Source of the DNA: Prochlorococcus sp. AG-418-G18
Lineage (GTDB): Bacteria > Cyanobacteriota > Cyanobacteriia > PCC-6307 > Cyanobiaceae
DNA length: 64,000 nucleotides
Assembly: GCA_003214215.1 (NCBI GenBank)
Contig: QCLX01000005.1
Span: 1 to 64,000 of the forward strand
Direction: 5' to 3'
Shown here: one piece after another, positions 54,073-62,020 of the stretch
Position numbering within the stretch: the first letter of the stretch is position 1
Layout of the letters: each line of letters opens with the position of its first letter
Made by a program: the position numbers and the translations under genes
Notes under the pieces: generated by a model
What the model was told of the DNA's origin: nothing
The model's input: the letters and a program-made list of their open reading frames with translations, nothing else
Database searches by the model: none

Positions 54073-55191
54073 TTGAAAAAAGGATTTTCTTTACCTTTAT
54101 GGGTTGCTGGAGCTGCTAGGTCAGCATTAAAAAAATTAGTAGGTTCTCCATTTAATAATTATGAATTAATAAAAATTCCTAATGAAAAAAAAGAAATAAA
54201 AATCGATATTCATTCTGTTGGTTTAATTAAAGATTCCTCGCACGCATTAGGAATTACTTTTGCAAAGTCTGGCTTAGATCTAGACATTACACAAAACTTA
54301 GAAGTGTGGGCTATAGCCTCTTTTGAAAAAGCTTCTTTTGATATTCCAGTTCAAAAAAATCAAATAAATTTAATCGCAGGTTCCGGCGTAGGTATTAAAG
54401 AGAAGACTTCGGAGATATGTATTTCTGAGTTTGCTAAAGAAATTTTATATCAAAATTTATTGGATATTATTCCAGAGGGATTAATTTTAAATTTAGAAAT
54501 AATTTTTCCAAATGGCGAGTTCTTAGCTGAAAGAACTAGTAATAAGTCATTTGGCATTGTGGAAGGATTATCTATTATCGGAACTTCTGCTGAGACGCAT
54601 TCGAGTGCTTCACCTGATCAATTAGAACAAGCTAAAACTAACTTGGCAAAATTAATCAAAAGTGATTTTAAAGGGAAAGTTGTTTTTGTTATTGGTGAAA
54701 ATGGTTTAAATTTGGCAAAAACTTCTAATGTTAACTTGCCAATAATAAAAGTTGGAAACTGGATAGCGCCACTAATAGTTGATGCTGCAATTAAAAATGT
54801 TAAAACTGTAATTCTTTTTGGTTATCACGGAAAATTAATTAAATTAGCTGGTGGTATTTTCCATACACATAATCATTTGGCCGACGGAAGAATTGAGATT
54901 CTTGTTTATTTAGCCGTAAAAGAAAACTTACCACATGAAATAATTGTGAAATTATCTCACCTAAATAATCTTGAGGATGGCTTATTACTTCTTGAAAAAT
55001 TTAGTAAGTCTATTGCTGATAAATTATTCCAAAATTTGGCAAATACCATTGAAAAGAGATCTTTTGCATATGTTAATAGGTATGTAAAAACAGATATGGA
55101 AATTGCGGCAATCATTTTTGATAGAAAAAGGGAAATAAGGTGGGGCGGGATTAATGGAAATAGTTATATTCCTTATTTTAAATGCGATTAA
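54073..55191 (+). CDS. cbiD: Cobalt-precorrin-5B C1-methyltransferase
   Basis: SLPLWVAGAARSALKKLVG...LIAGSGVGIKEKT...NGLNLAKTSNVNLPIIKVGNWIAPLIVDAA...LFGYHGKLIKLAGGIFHTHNHLADGR; TTG start. Confidence 0.9.
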   Translation: MKKGFSLPLWVAGAARSALKKLVGSPFNNYELIKIPNEKKEIKIDIHSVGLIKDSSHALGITFAKSGLDLDITQNLEVWAIASFEKASFDIPVQKNQINLIAGSGVGIKEKTSEICISEFAKEILYQNLLDIIPEGLILNLEIIFPNGEFLAERTSNKSFGIVEGLSIIGTSAETHSSASPDQLEQAKTNLAKLIKSDFKGKVVFVIGENGLNLAKTSNVNLPIIKVGNWIAPLIVDAAIKNVKTVILFGYHGKLIKLAGGIFHTHNHLADGRIEILVYLAVKENLPHEIIVKLSHLNNLEDGLLLLEKFSKSIADKLFQNLANTIEKRSFAYVNRYVKTDMEIAAIIFDRKREIRWGGINGNSYIPYFKCD

Positions 55192-55239
55192 TTTTTGATT
55201 GATCATGCTTTTGTAAATAAATTGAGCTAACTTTTAGAC

Positions 55240-56826
55240 ATGAGTCAAAAATCTTTAAAAAAAGAAAGAGATCCATCAATATTAATTTTAGATTTTGGAT
55301 CTCAATATTCCGAATTGATTGCAAGAAGAATCAGAGAAACTAATGTTTTTTCTCTTGTAGTAAGTAATTGTATTTCAATAGAGCATATTAATGATATTTG
55401 CCCTAAAGGTATAATTTTGAGTGGGGGCCCAAACTCTGTATATGATCAAAATGCGCCTAAATGTGATGAAAAAATTTTTGATTTAGGAATTCCTATTCTT
55501 GGGATATGCTATGGAATGCAATTGATGGTTAAAGAACTTGGAGGATCAGTCACTTCAGCAACTAAAAAAGCTGAATATGGGAGGGCACCAATAAATATAG
55601 ATTTTGAATCTACTCTCCTTTCTGGTGTGATTGATAAATCTATAATGTGGATGAGTCACGGTGATTCAATTAATTGTTTACCTGATGGATTTAATAGAGT
55701 TGCTCACACCGAGAACACTCTCCATGCAGCAATTTCGAATGATAGAAAAAGATTATTTGGCGTACAATTTCATCCTGAAGTTATTCATTCAGAGTTTGGG
55801 ATGACAGTAATTAAAAATTTTGTTTACAAGATTTCTAGTTGTGAAGCTGATTGGACAACAGAAACCTTTCTAGAGGAAACAATTCCTAGGATCAGAGAGC
55901 AAGTTGGTAATAAGAAAGTTTTGCTTGCATTGTCAGGAGGAGTTGATTCGTCAACGCTTGCTTTTTTACTCAATAAAGCAATTGGAAATCAGCTTACATG
56001 TATGTTTATAGACCAAGGTTTCATGAGAAAAGGTGAACCAGAATTTTTAATGAATTTTTTTGATAAGAAATTTCATATAAAGGTTGAATATATTAATGCG
56101 AGGGAAAGGTTTATCGCAAAATTAAGAGGGATTACTGATCCAGAACAAAAAAGGAAAATTATTGGTGCAGAATTTATAAGGGTATTTGAAGAAGAAAGTA
56201 ATAGATTGGGTCCTTTTCATTATTTAGCGCAAGGTACACTTTATCCTGATGTTATTGAAAGTGCTGGTACTAATATTGATCCCAATACAGGTGAGAGAAT
56301 AGCTGTCAAGATAAAAAGTCATCATAACGTCGGCGGATTACCAAAAGATTTACAATTTAAGTTAATTGAGCCATTAAGAAAACTTTTTAAAGATGAAGTC
56401 CGCAAATTAGGTTCTGCTTTAGGTTTGCCGGATGAAATTATAAAAAGGCATCCATTCCCAGGACCAGGGTTGGCAATAAGAATATTGGGAGAAGTGACTA
56501 ATGAAAAACTTGATTGTTTAAGAGATGCAGATTGGATCGTGAGAGATGAAATTAAAAAAGCAGGTCTTTACGATGATATTTGGCAAGCTTTCGCAGTATT
56601 GTTACCTGTTAAAACTGTAGGAGTTATGGGTGATAAAAGGACTTATTCATGGCCAATCGTTTTACGTTGTGTATCTAGTGAAGATGGTATGACTGCAGAC
56701 TGGTCAAAAATTTCTTTTAAGATTTTAGAGAGAATATCTAATAGAATTGTTAATGAAGTAGTATCAGTTAATAGAGTTGTTTATGATATAACTAGCAAAC
56801 CTCCTGGAACTATCGAGTGGGAATAA
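55240..56826 (+). CDS. guaA: GMP synthase (glutamine-hydrolysing)
   Basis: [52 protein letters not shown]-terminal [14 protein letters not shown]. Confidence 0.98.
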   Translation: MSQKSLKKERDPSILILDFGSQYSELIARRIRETNVFSLVVSNCISIEHINDICPKGIILSGGPNSVYDQNAPKCDEKIFDLGIPILGICYGMQLMVKELGGSVTSATKKAEYGRAPINIDFESTLLSGVIDKSIMWMSHGDSINCLPDGFNRVAHTENTLHAAISNDRKRLFGVQFHPEVIHSEFGMTVIKNFVYKISSCEADWTTETFLEETIPRIREQVGNKKVLLALSGGVDSSTLAFLLNKAIGNQLTCMFIDQGFMRKGEPEFLMNFFDKKFHIKVEYINARERFIAKLRGITDPEQKRKIIGAEFIRVFEEESNRLGPFHYLAQGTLYPDVIESAGTNIDPNTGERIAVKIKSHHNVGGLPKDLQFKLIEPLRKLFKDEVRKLGSALGLPDEIIKRHPFPGPGLAIRILGEVTNEKLDCLRDADWIVRDEIKKAGLYDDIWQAFAVLLPVKTVGVMGDKRTYSWPIVLRCVSSEDGMTADWSKISFKILERISNRIVNEVVSVNRVVYDITSKPPGTIEWE

Positions 56827-56864
56827 TAAAAGGGGTATAAAGCCATTCATAGTCTAAAAAAGTC

Positions 56865-56912
56865 GGTTACACGTGAGGGTAAAATTTCATCTCTATAGAA
56901 AAATCGTATAAA
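56865..56912. repeat. Leader repeat copy A: GGTTACACGTGAGGGTAAAAT...GTATAAA
   Basis: ggttacacgtgagggtaaaatttcatctctatagaaaaatcgtataaa; first 21 nt identical to copy B at 57365. Confidence 0.9.
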
Positions 56913-56967
56913 AAGAAATTTCTTAGATTCTTGATGTAATATTAAAGATGTATTTGGAAATTTCTTC

Positions 56968-57282
56968 ATGAAAATATCACAGTTTTTTGTTTCAGGTTTT
57001 TTAATTGCTGGTTCTTTAGTTAGTGCTACTCCTTCTTTTGCATCTTGTTATGGCAGTGGATATGCTCGTTATTGCGATGGGATAGGAGGTCCTGGTGCAA
57101 CATATTCACCAAGAGGTGACTATGGAAGTACTAATTACTACAATCGAAATAGTGGATATTCAAGGACTGAAACTTATACACCGCAAAGAAACGATACTTA
57201 TTACAATGGCGGCGGATATAATTCAAGACCTCGTTCGCGTAAAGGATATGGTTACTCCTCAGGGGATTATTTCGGTTTTTAA
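56968..57282 (+). CDS. Exported Gly/Tyr/Ser-rich small protein
   Basis: Signal peptide MKISQFFVSGFLIAGSLVSATPSFAS followed by low-complexity GYGYSSGDYFGF-type sequence. Confidence 0.7.
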   Translation: MKISQFFVSGFLIAGSLVSATPSFASCYGSGYARYCDGIGGPGATYSPRGDYGSTNYYNRNSGYSRTETYTPQRNDTYYNGGGYNSRPRSRKGYGYSSGDYFGF

Positions 57283-57352
57283 CAACGTAAATATTATTTC
57301 TCTACAAAAATGTATTAAACTGCCAATATCCTTCAGATTTCCAGCTATGAAT

Positions 57353-57412
57353 GGGTTACACGTGGGTTACACGTGAGGGTAAAATCTTATCTCAACAGAG
57401 AAATTGTATAAA
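57353..57412. repeat. Leader repeat copy B, with tandem GGGTTACACGTG preceding it
   Basis: gggttacacgtgggttacacgtgagggtaaaatcttatctcaacagagaaattgtataaa; two 11-nt spaced copies of GGTTACACGTG. Confidence 0.9.
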
Positions 57413-57472
57413 TTTATTTCTCTACATTTGTTGTATTAATGTTAATGTCTAGGGTTTAGTTGCTAATAATCT

Positions 57473-57580
57473 ATGAACGACTTCTCTACAAAGTCTTCTT
57501 ATCCTGAGGATTTAAAAAGAAAAAAACCTGCTCGAAAGCAGGTCTTTTTGAAGATCAATCGCAAGTGTTTCCTTTTCTAG
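57473..57580 (+). CDS. Possible small ORF (35 aa) downstream of leader repeat copy B
   Basis: atgaacgacttctct...tag encodes MNDFSTKSSYPEDLKRKKPARKQVFLKINRKCFLF. It overlaps a terminator-like hairpin, so coding status is doubtful. Confidence 0.2.
   Translation: MNDFSTKSSYPEDLKRKKPARKQVFLKINRKCFLF
57526..57549. terminator. Rho-independent terminator, T-runs on both strands
   Basis: Stem ACCTGC / GCAGGT with loop TCGAAA, followed by CTTTTT on +; preceded by AAAAAA, giving a T-run on the minus strand. Confidence 0.75.
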
Positions 57581-57795
57581 AAAATATCGACTCTTCTTCT
57601 TTGATGAAGTGTAGGGATATAAAACCTCTACCGCTAATTTTTTTACCTAAGATATTTTTTGATTTGAGTGATATCTCAATTTCGGTTTCAACGGTTTGTA
57701 GATTTATACTATCTATTTTTCTATATATTCTATAATTTATTTTTAGTGTTTTCTAAAAACAAAGAATAACTAAGAATCTCCGCAGTTCATGATTT

Positions 57796-59832
57796 TTATT
57801 TATCGCTAATGCCTATTTTATTTAAAACCCTTTTCCAGTATTCTCTGAGAATATCTTTGTTATTCTCAGTAAAATGTGGACTTGAATCGGAATACAGGAG
57901 TTTACCGTTTTTATCGACAGTTCTGCATTTTGCTCCATTGCAGAGTTCATCATGGGGGTCGACGTAGATAGTGTTGCTGGATGATTTTGCGATTTCCAAG
58001 AAAACATTATTCATTTCTTTTCGATCTTCAATGCTAATGGATCTTTTAGTCTCGCATAGATCGATTCTGCCTATTCTGATAATATTTTGTAGATAATTGA
58101 TGTTGTCTGGGCATACTTTTGGTATGTCCCCTATAAGCACAAGATAGGCACCCTTTTCCTCGATGATTTGCAAAATATCAAGTAACCTCTTCCTAAGAAT
58201 ATTTGTTCTTTGAATATTTTGTTTCCTTGCTACTCCTGTATATTGACCAACACTAAAACGATCCCTACTGATACTAATGAATACGTAATCTTTATCACTG
58301 AGGTTGTTTCGGAAATAATCTTTGTAAGCATTTCCAGCATTATTGATGCAAATTTTTTGAGAAGAGCAACTATCTTTCCCTAGTAAATAAAAAAGAAAAC
58401 CATACTCAATAAGAGTTCCTAGATTGTATTCAGAGTTAGTCTGATGCAAGGCAGACTGTATGCTCCAATGATGATTTGCTGCATGACTATCGCCAATTAG
58501 AAAGATTTTCCTTGAATAATCATTATTCTCATGAGTGGAAAGACAGTCTTTGAATGCCGTCTCAATGTTGCTTGGATGATGGCAATAAAAATCTTTATGA
58601 GGTATGCCAGTTCCACCTGTAAAAGCATATGGATATAATTTTTTGCCGATAGATTCTAGAAATTGCTTCGCTGATGTTTTAGGAATTGAGACAATCGATA
58701 AAGCAGTAATACTAAGTGAGACCACAGCAAAGACTAATGTCTTCCATCGTCTCTCAAACCATATTTGCTTACGAAGTGGCGTTTCGATATATCGATATGA
58801 AGCAATTGCAAGACCAAACATCAGAGCAATTTGGAAAGGCACTGACCACCAATGAATTCCAATTGTCCAACGACTAATTGAAATGATACCCCAGTGCCAT
58901 AAATAGAGAGAATAAGAGATGAGACCTATATAAACGATATTAGGATTAGTAAAAAATATGAATGCTTTTGTTTGTTTTTTGAAGGAGGCGATAAGAACAG
59001 AAGACAGAGCAACTATTGCAATTGTTGATGCTGATGCCCATAATATCGGCAAATACATCACCCCGACAATCAAAGTTAGAACTAGAAGAGATGGCACCTT
59101 CTCAAGGAATTGTTTTAGGTATTTTTTTTTCTGTAATCCAAGAAAGATCAAACAACCTGTTGCCATCTCCCAAAACCTTGACGGCATTAAAAAATATGCT
59201 GCTGGTTGGTTTGTTGGATACAGATAGATAAATCCGATTAATGATCCAATAGTCATTGCACCAACCGCTAGAAACAAATTACGAGCACCATTCTTCGTCT
59301 GTTTTCCAAACCCAGAAAACCAAATCAGAAAAGGAAAAAGGATGTAGAACTGCTCTTCAATACCAAGCGACCAAGTATGTGTGAATACATTGAGTTCTGT
59401 TGATTGTGCAAAGTAGTCCGTTGAATAATTGAGGAGGTATAGATTAGATAATCCGAACAAGGATGTTAGACCAGTCAATAAAGATGTACCTGGGTATGGA
59501 TTGAACAAGCAGATGGCAATACTTGTGATGAGTACAAAAACTGATAGTGCTGGAACTAATCGCTTTACCCTGCGTTCGTAAAATCCGCTGATGAAGTCCT
59601 TGAAGTTTTTACAGGGTCTTTGATAAAGAGATGATGTTATGACGAATCCTGAGATAACAAAAAAGATATCAACGCCAAGATATCCACCTGGCAGTATTTC
59701 CTTGTTGAAGTGATTGATGATGACAGCAATGACTGCAAATGCCCGCAGACCATCAATTTCTGGTCGGTAACGACTATCTTTTGACGAAATATTTTTTGAA
59801 GAAAAATCATTCATATATGCCATCCATTGCAC
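57796..59832 (-). CDS. OafA/YrhL-type acyltransferase 3 with C-terminal SGNH domain
   Basis: YRPEIDGLRAFAVIAVIINHFNKEILPGGYLGVDIFFVISGFVITS; FTHTWSLGIEEQFYILFPFLIW; SGNH motif KIFLIGDSHAANHHW. Confidence 0.95.
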   Translation of the reverse strand: MQWMAYMNDFSSKNISSKDSRYRPEIDGLRAFAVIAVIINHFNKEILPGGYLGVDIFFVISGFVITSSLYQRPCKNFKDFISGFYERRVKRLVPALSVFVLITSIAICLFNPYPGTSLLTGLTSLFGLSNLYLLNYSTDYFAQSTELNVFTHTWSLGIEEQFYILFPFLIWFSGFGKQTKNGARNLFLAVGAMTIGSLIGFIYLYPTNQPAAYFLMPSRFWEMATGCLIFLGLQKKKYLKQFLEKVPSLLVLTLIVGVMYLPILWASASTIAIVALSSVLIASFKKQTKAFIFFTNPNIVYIGLISYSLYLWHWGIISISRWTIGIHWWSVPFQIALMFGLAIASYRYIETPLRKQIWFERRWKTLVFAVVSLSITALSIVSIPKTSAKQFLESIGKKLYPYAFTGGTGIPHKDFYCHHPSNIETAFKDCLSTHENNDYSRKIFLIGDSHAANHHWSIQSALHQTNSEYNLGTLIEYGFLFYLLGKDSCSSQKICINNAGNAYKDYFRNNLSDKDYVFISISRDRFSVGQYTGVARKQNIQRTNILRKRLLDILQIIEEKGAYLVLIGDIPKVCPDNINYLQNIIRIGRIDLCETKRSISIEDRKEMNNVFLEIAKSSSNTIYVDPHDELCNGAKCRTVDKNGKLLYSDSSPHFTENNKDILREYWKRVLNKIGISDK

Positions 59833-59965
59833 TTCCCGTAAAAATAACCTCTTCTTTGCTCATATTTCTAATTTAAATTTGGATAGAAATAGATTAGTAA
59901 TATATATGATAACTCTATGAAAAACTCATATATTTGTTTATTTCTTGAGACGCTTCGCAGTAATT

Positions 59966-59991
59966 GGGTTACACGTGGAATATTCGTAACC
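59966..59991. repeat. Third site of the GGGTTACACGTGG element, upstream of the acyltransferase gene
   Basis: gggttacacgtgg at 59966-59978, identical over 13 nt to 57353-57365; followed by GTAACC at 59986-59991, forming GGTTAC-N13-GTAACC. Confidence 0.85.
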
Positions 59992-60173
59992 TATTTGCGA
60001 TGCCTTTCAACTTTTATTTTCTTTTGAGACTTTTTGTGATTTCTAAAACCTTTCATAAAAAGTCTTTATAGGTTAATTATATATATTTTTGAATATATGG
60101 AATCTAACTTGCTTGTAATTCTGCATTAAATCTCTAAAATTAGTTCGTAAGATTACACCTTAAAGTATAAAGA

Positions 60174-60305
60174 ATGGTTAATTGTGATTTCTATCAATCT
60201 TATATGGAACCAGCCTTCTTAACTAATTCTTTATATCAATGGCATTCAAGGTGTAAAAATTTTGTGGAATTATTTAATAGAAGTAATTTACCAAATTTTA
60301 AATAA
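60174..60305 (+). CDS. Possible small ORF (43 aa)
   Basis: ATG...TAA encoding MVNCDFYQSYMEPAFLTNSLYQWHSRCKNFVELFNRSNLPNFK. Confidence 0.35.
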   Translation: MVNCDFYQSYMEPAFLTNSLYQWHSRCKNFVELFNRSNLPNFK

Positions 60306-60357
60306 TTTAGCGGTTTAATTGTTGCAGGAAATTTCTTTAAATTAGATTTAAAAAGTA

Positions 60358-61071
60358 ATGAGCGAGATTATTAAATTAAGTCGATCTACTGTTGAGAAAT
60401 TTCTTAGCTGTCCAAGATGTTGCGTTCTTGATAAAAAATATAAAATAAAACCACCATCATTACCATTTACGCTAAATATAGCCGTAGATAATTTATGCAA
60501 AAATGAATTTGATCATTACAGGAGAATTCAAGAGTCACATCCTTTATTAATTGAACATGGAATTGATGCTGTTCCTTTTAAACATAAAGATTTAGAACGC
60601 TGGAGAAGTAATTTTCAAGGGATAAGATATAAGTCAATTGAACATCATTATGATTTTGGTGGAGCTGTGGATGATATTTGGCAGAAAAAAAATGGAGAAC
60701 TTCTTATCGTTGACGTAAAAGCAACATCTAGAAATAATTTTGATTGGTTCGAGACTTTTAATAAATATGAATATGCAAAATCTTATAAGAGGCAATTAGA
60801 AATGTATCAGTGGTTATTTACAAAAAATGGTTTTAAAGTTGCTAAAGAAGCTTTTCTCTTATATTTTAATGGAAAAAAAAATGAAGAATTTTTTAATAAT
60901 CAATTAAAATTTGATGTACATCTAATTAAATTAAATTGTTCTACATCATGGGTAGAACAAAAGATAATTGATACAGTCAATTTATTACGTTCAGATATTT
61001 TTCCTAAACCTTCATTAAATTGCGAATACTGTAATTATTTAAAAAAGCGTTGGCATCTATCGAAAACTTAA
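60358..61071 (+). CDS. PD-(D/E)XK nuclease superfamily-like protein
   Basis: N-term LSRSTVEKFLSCPRCCVLDKKY; AVDDIWQKKNGELLIVDVKATSRNN (D...xVK core); C-terminal CEYCNY. Confidence 0.75.
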   Translation: MSEIIKLSRSTVEKFLSCPRCCVLDKKYKIKPPSLPFTLNIAVDNLCKNEFDHYRRIQESHPLLIEHGIDAVPFKHKDLERWRSNFQGIRYKSIEHHYDFGGAVDDIWQKKNGELLIVDVKATSRNNFDWFETFNKYEYAKSYKRQLEMYQWLFTKNGFKVAKEAFLLYFNGKKNEEFFNNQLKFDVHLIKLNCSTSWVEQKIIDTVNLLRSDIFPKPSLNCEYCNYLKKRWHLSKT

Positions 61072-61154
61072 TACTCATAGAAAATTTTTCTTAGATATTT
61101 CTGGAAAAATAGTGAATAAAAGATAATCTTTAATTAGATTACTAATTTAGACTT

Positions 61155-61763
61155 TTGATAAAATCAAATAATCATAATGGAAAGATAACTAATCATCTTC
61201 AACAAGATGTAGTAAAAGTATCTGGTAAAAAAATTTTTATTAATCCTTTTTTATATTGGCGGAGATTTGACGAAAATACTAATAGATGGCTTCGAGAACC
61301 TGGTCAAATGTCGGAGGATCAAATTCATCCTAATAGAAATCGTTTTTATCCAGAAATAGAATGGGCTGATTTAAGTCATGAGCAAAAGCTCATAAAAGAT
61401 GCAACTGTTGAGATGTTTTTAAAAACTCTTGAATTGATCAGTACATTTCATCCTTATCTTAGTTCTGGACAGCTACTAGAAGTTGAGAGAAAAATGGCGA
61501 TTATTAAAAAGGTTCCTTTTGAAAAGTGGGTCACAAAATCTTTTGCTAAGAAAGCAAGATTATTAGAAAATGAAAAAAGAAAATTTCAAAGAGAAAGGTT
61601 TTTTAGTAGTTGGACTGAATGGTTTAGTTTAGAAAATACTCAAAAGGCGATTTTACCATTAATAGTCACGTTATTTATTTCAACATTCATAGGTTGGTCT
61701 TTAGGAATATCTAAGAATAGTTGTAATCCTTATTTTGAGCAAAACTTAGATCAGTTAAATTAA
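61155..61763 (+). CDS. Hypothetical protein with C-terminal hydrophobic segment
   Basis: 202 aa ORF, no recognised family; C-terminal ILPLIVTLFISTFIGWSLGI; non-ATG start. Confidence 0.65.
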   Translation: MIKSNNHNGKITNHLQQDVVKVSGKKIFINPFLYWRRFDENTNRWLREPGQMSEDQIHPNRNRFYPEIEWADLSHEQKLIKDATVEMFLKTLELISTFHPYLSSGQLLEVERKMAIIKKVPFEKWVTKSFAKKARLLENEKRKFQRERFFSSWTEWFSLENTQKAILPLIVTLFISTFIGWSLGISKNSCNPYFEQNLDQLN

Positions 61764-61866
61764 TATTTAATGAGTTTTTAACTATCAATTTAACATTACT
61801 TTGAAAAATTTTTTTTTTATTTAAAATTGGAATATCTAATCATAAATCCAAAAAAATATAAGTCTT

Positions 61867-62016
61867 ATGAATGAAAAATTAACTTCAGATAATTTTGAAA
61901 TTAATGATTATATTTTAAATACTGAAGAAAGTGATTATAAAAATTTAATTACTAGACTTAAAGAAATAAGTGCAACAATAACTTTATTGGAAAAAAAATA
62001 TTTAGATAAAGTTTAA
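61867..62016 (+). CDS. Small acidic hypothetical protein (49 aa) upstream of PBP2
   Basis: ATG...TAA encoding MNEKLTSDNFEINDYILNTEESDYKNLITRLKEISATITLLEKKYLDKV; below the ORF-track size cutoff. Confidence 0.5.
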   Translation: MNEKLTSDNFEINDYILNTEESDYKNLITRLKEISATITLLEKKYLDKV

Positions 62017-62020
62017 TTTT

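Noticed and set aside
57095-57376. 93-aa plus-strand ORF overlapping the exported Gly/Tyr-rich protein
   Set aside because: Out-of-frame reading of the signal-peptide protein and repeat; the 56968-57282 frame has a proper signal peptide.
58604-59231. Plus-strand ORFs opposite the acyltransferase (58604-58855, 58958-59227, 59016-59231)
   Set aside because: Antisense to a clear Acyltransferase_3/SGNH coding frame; longer shadow ORFs are expected because of its higher GC content.
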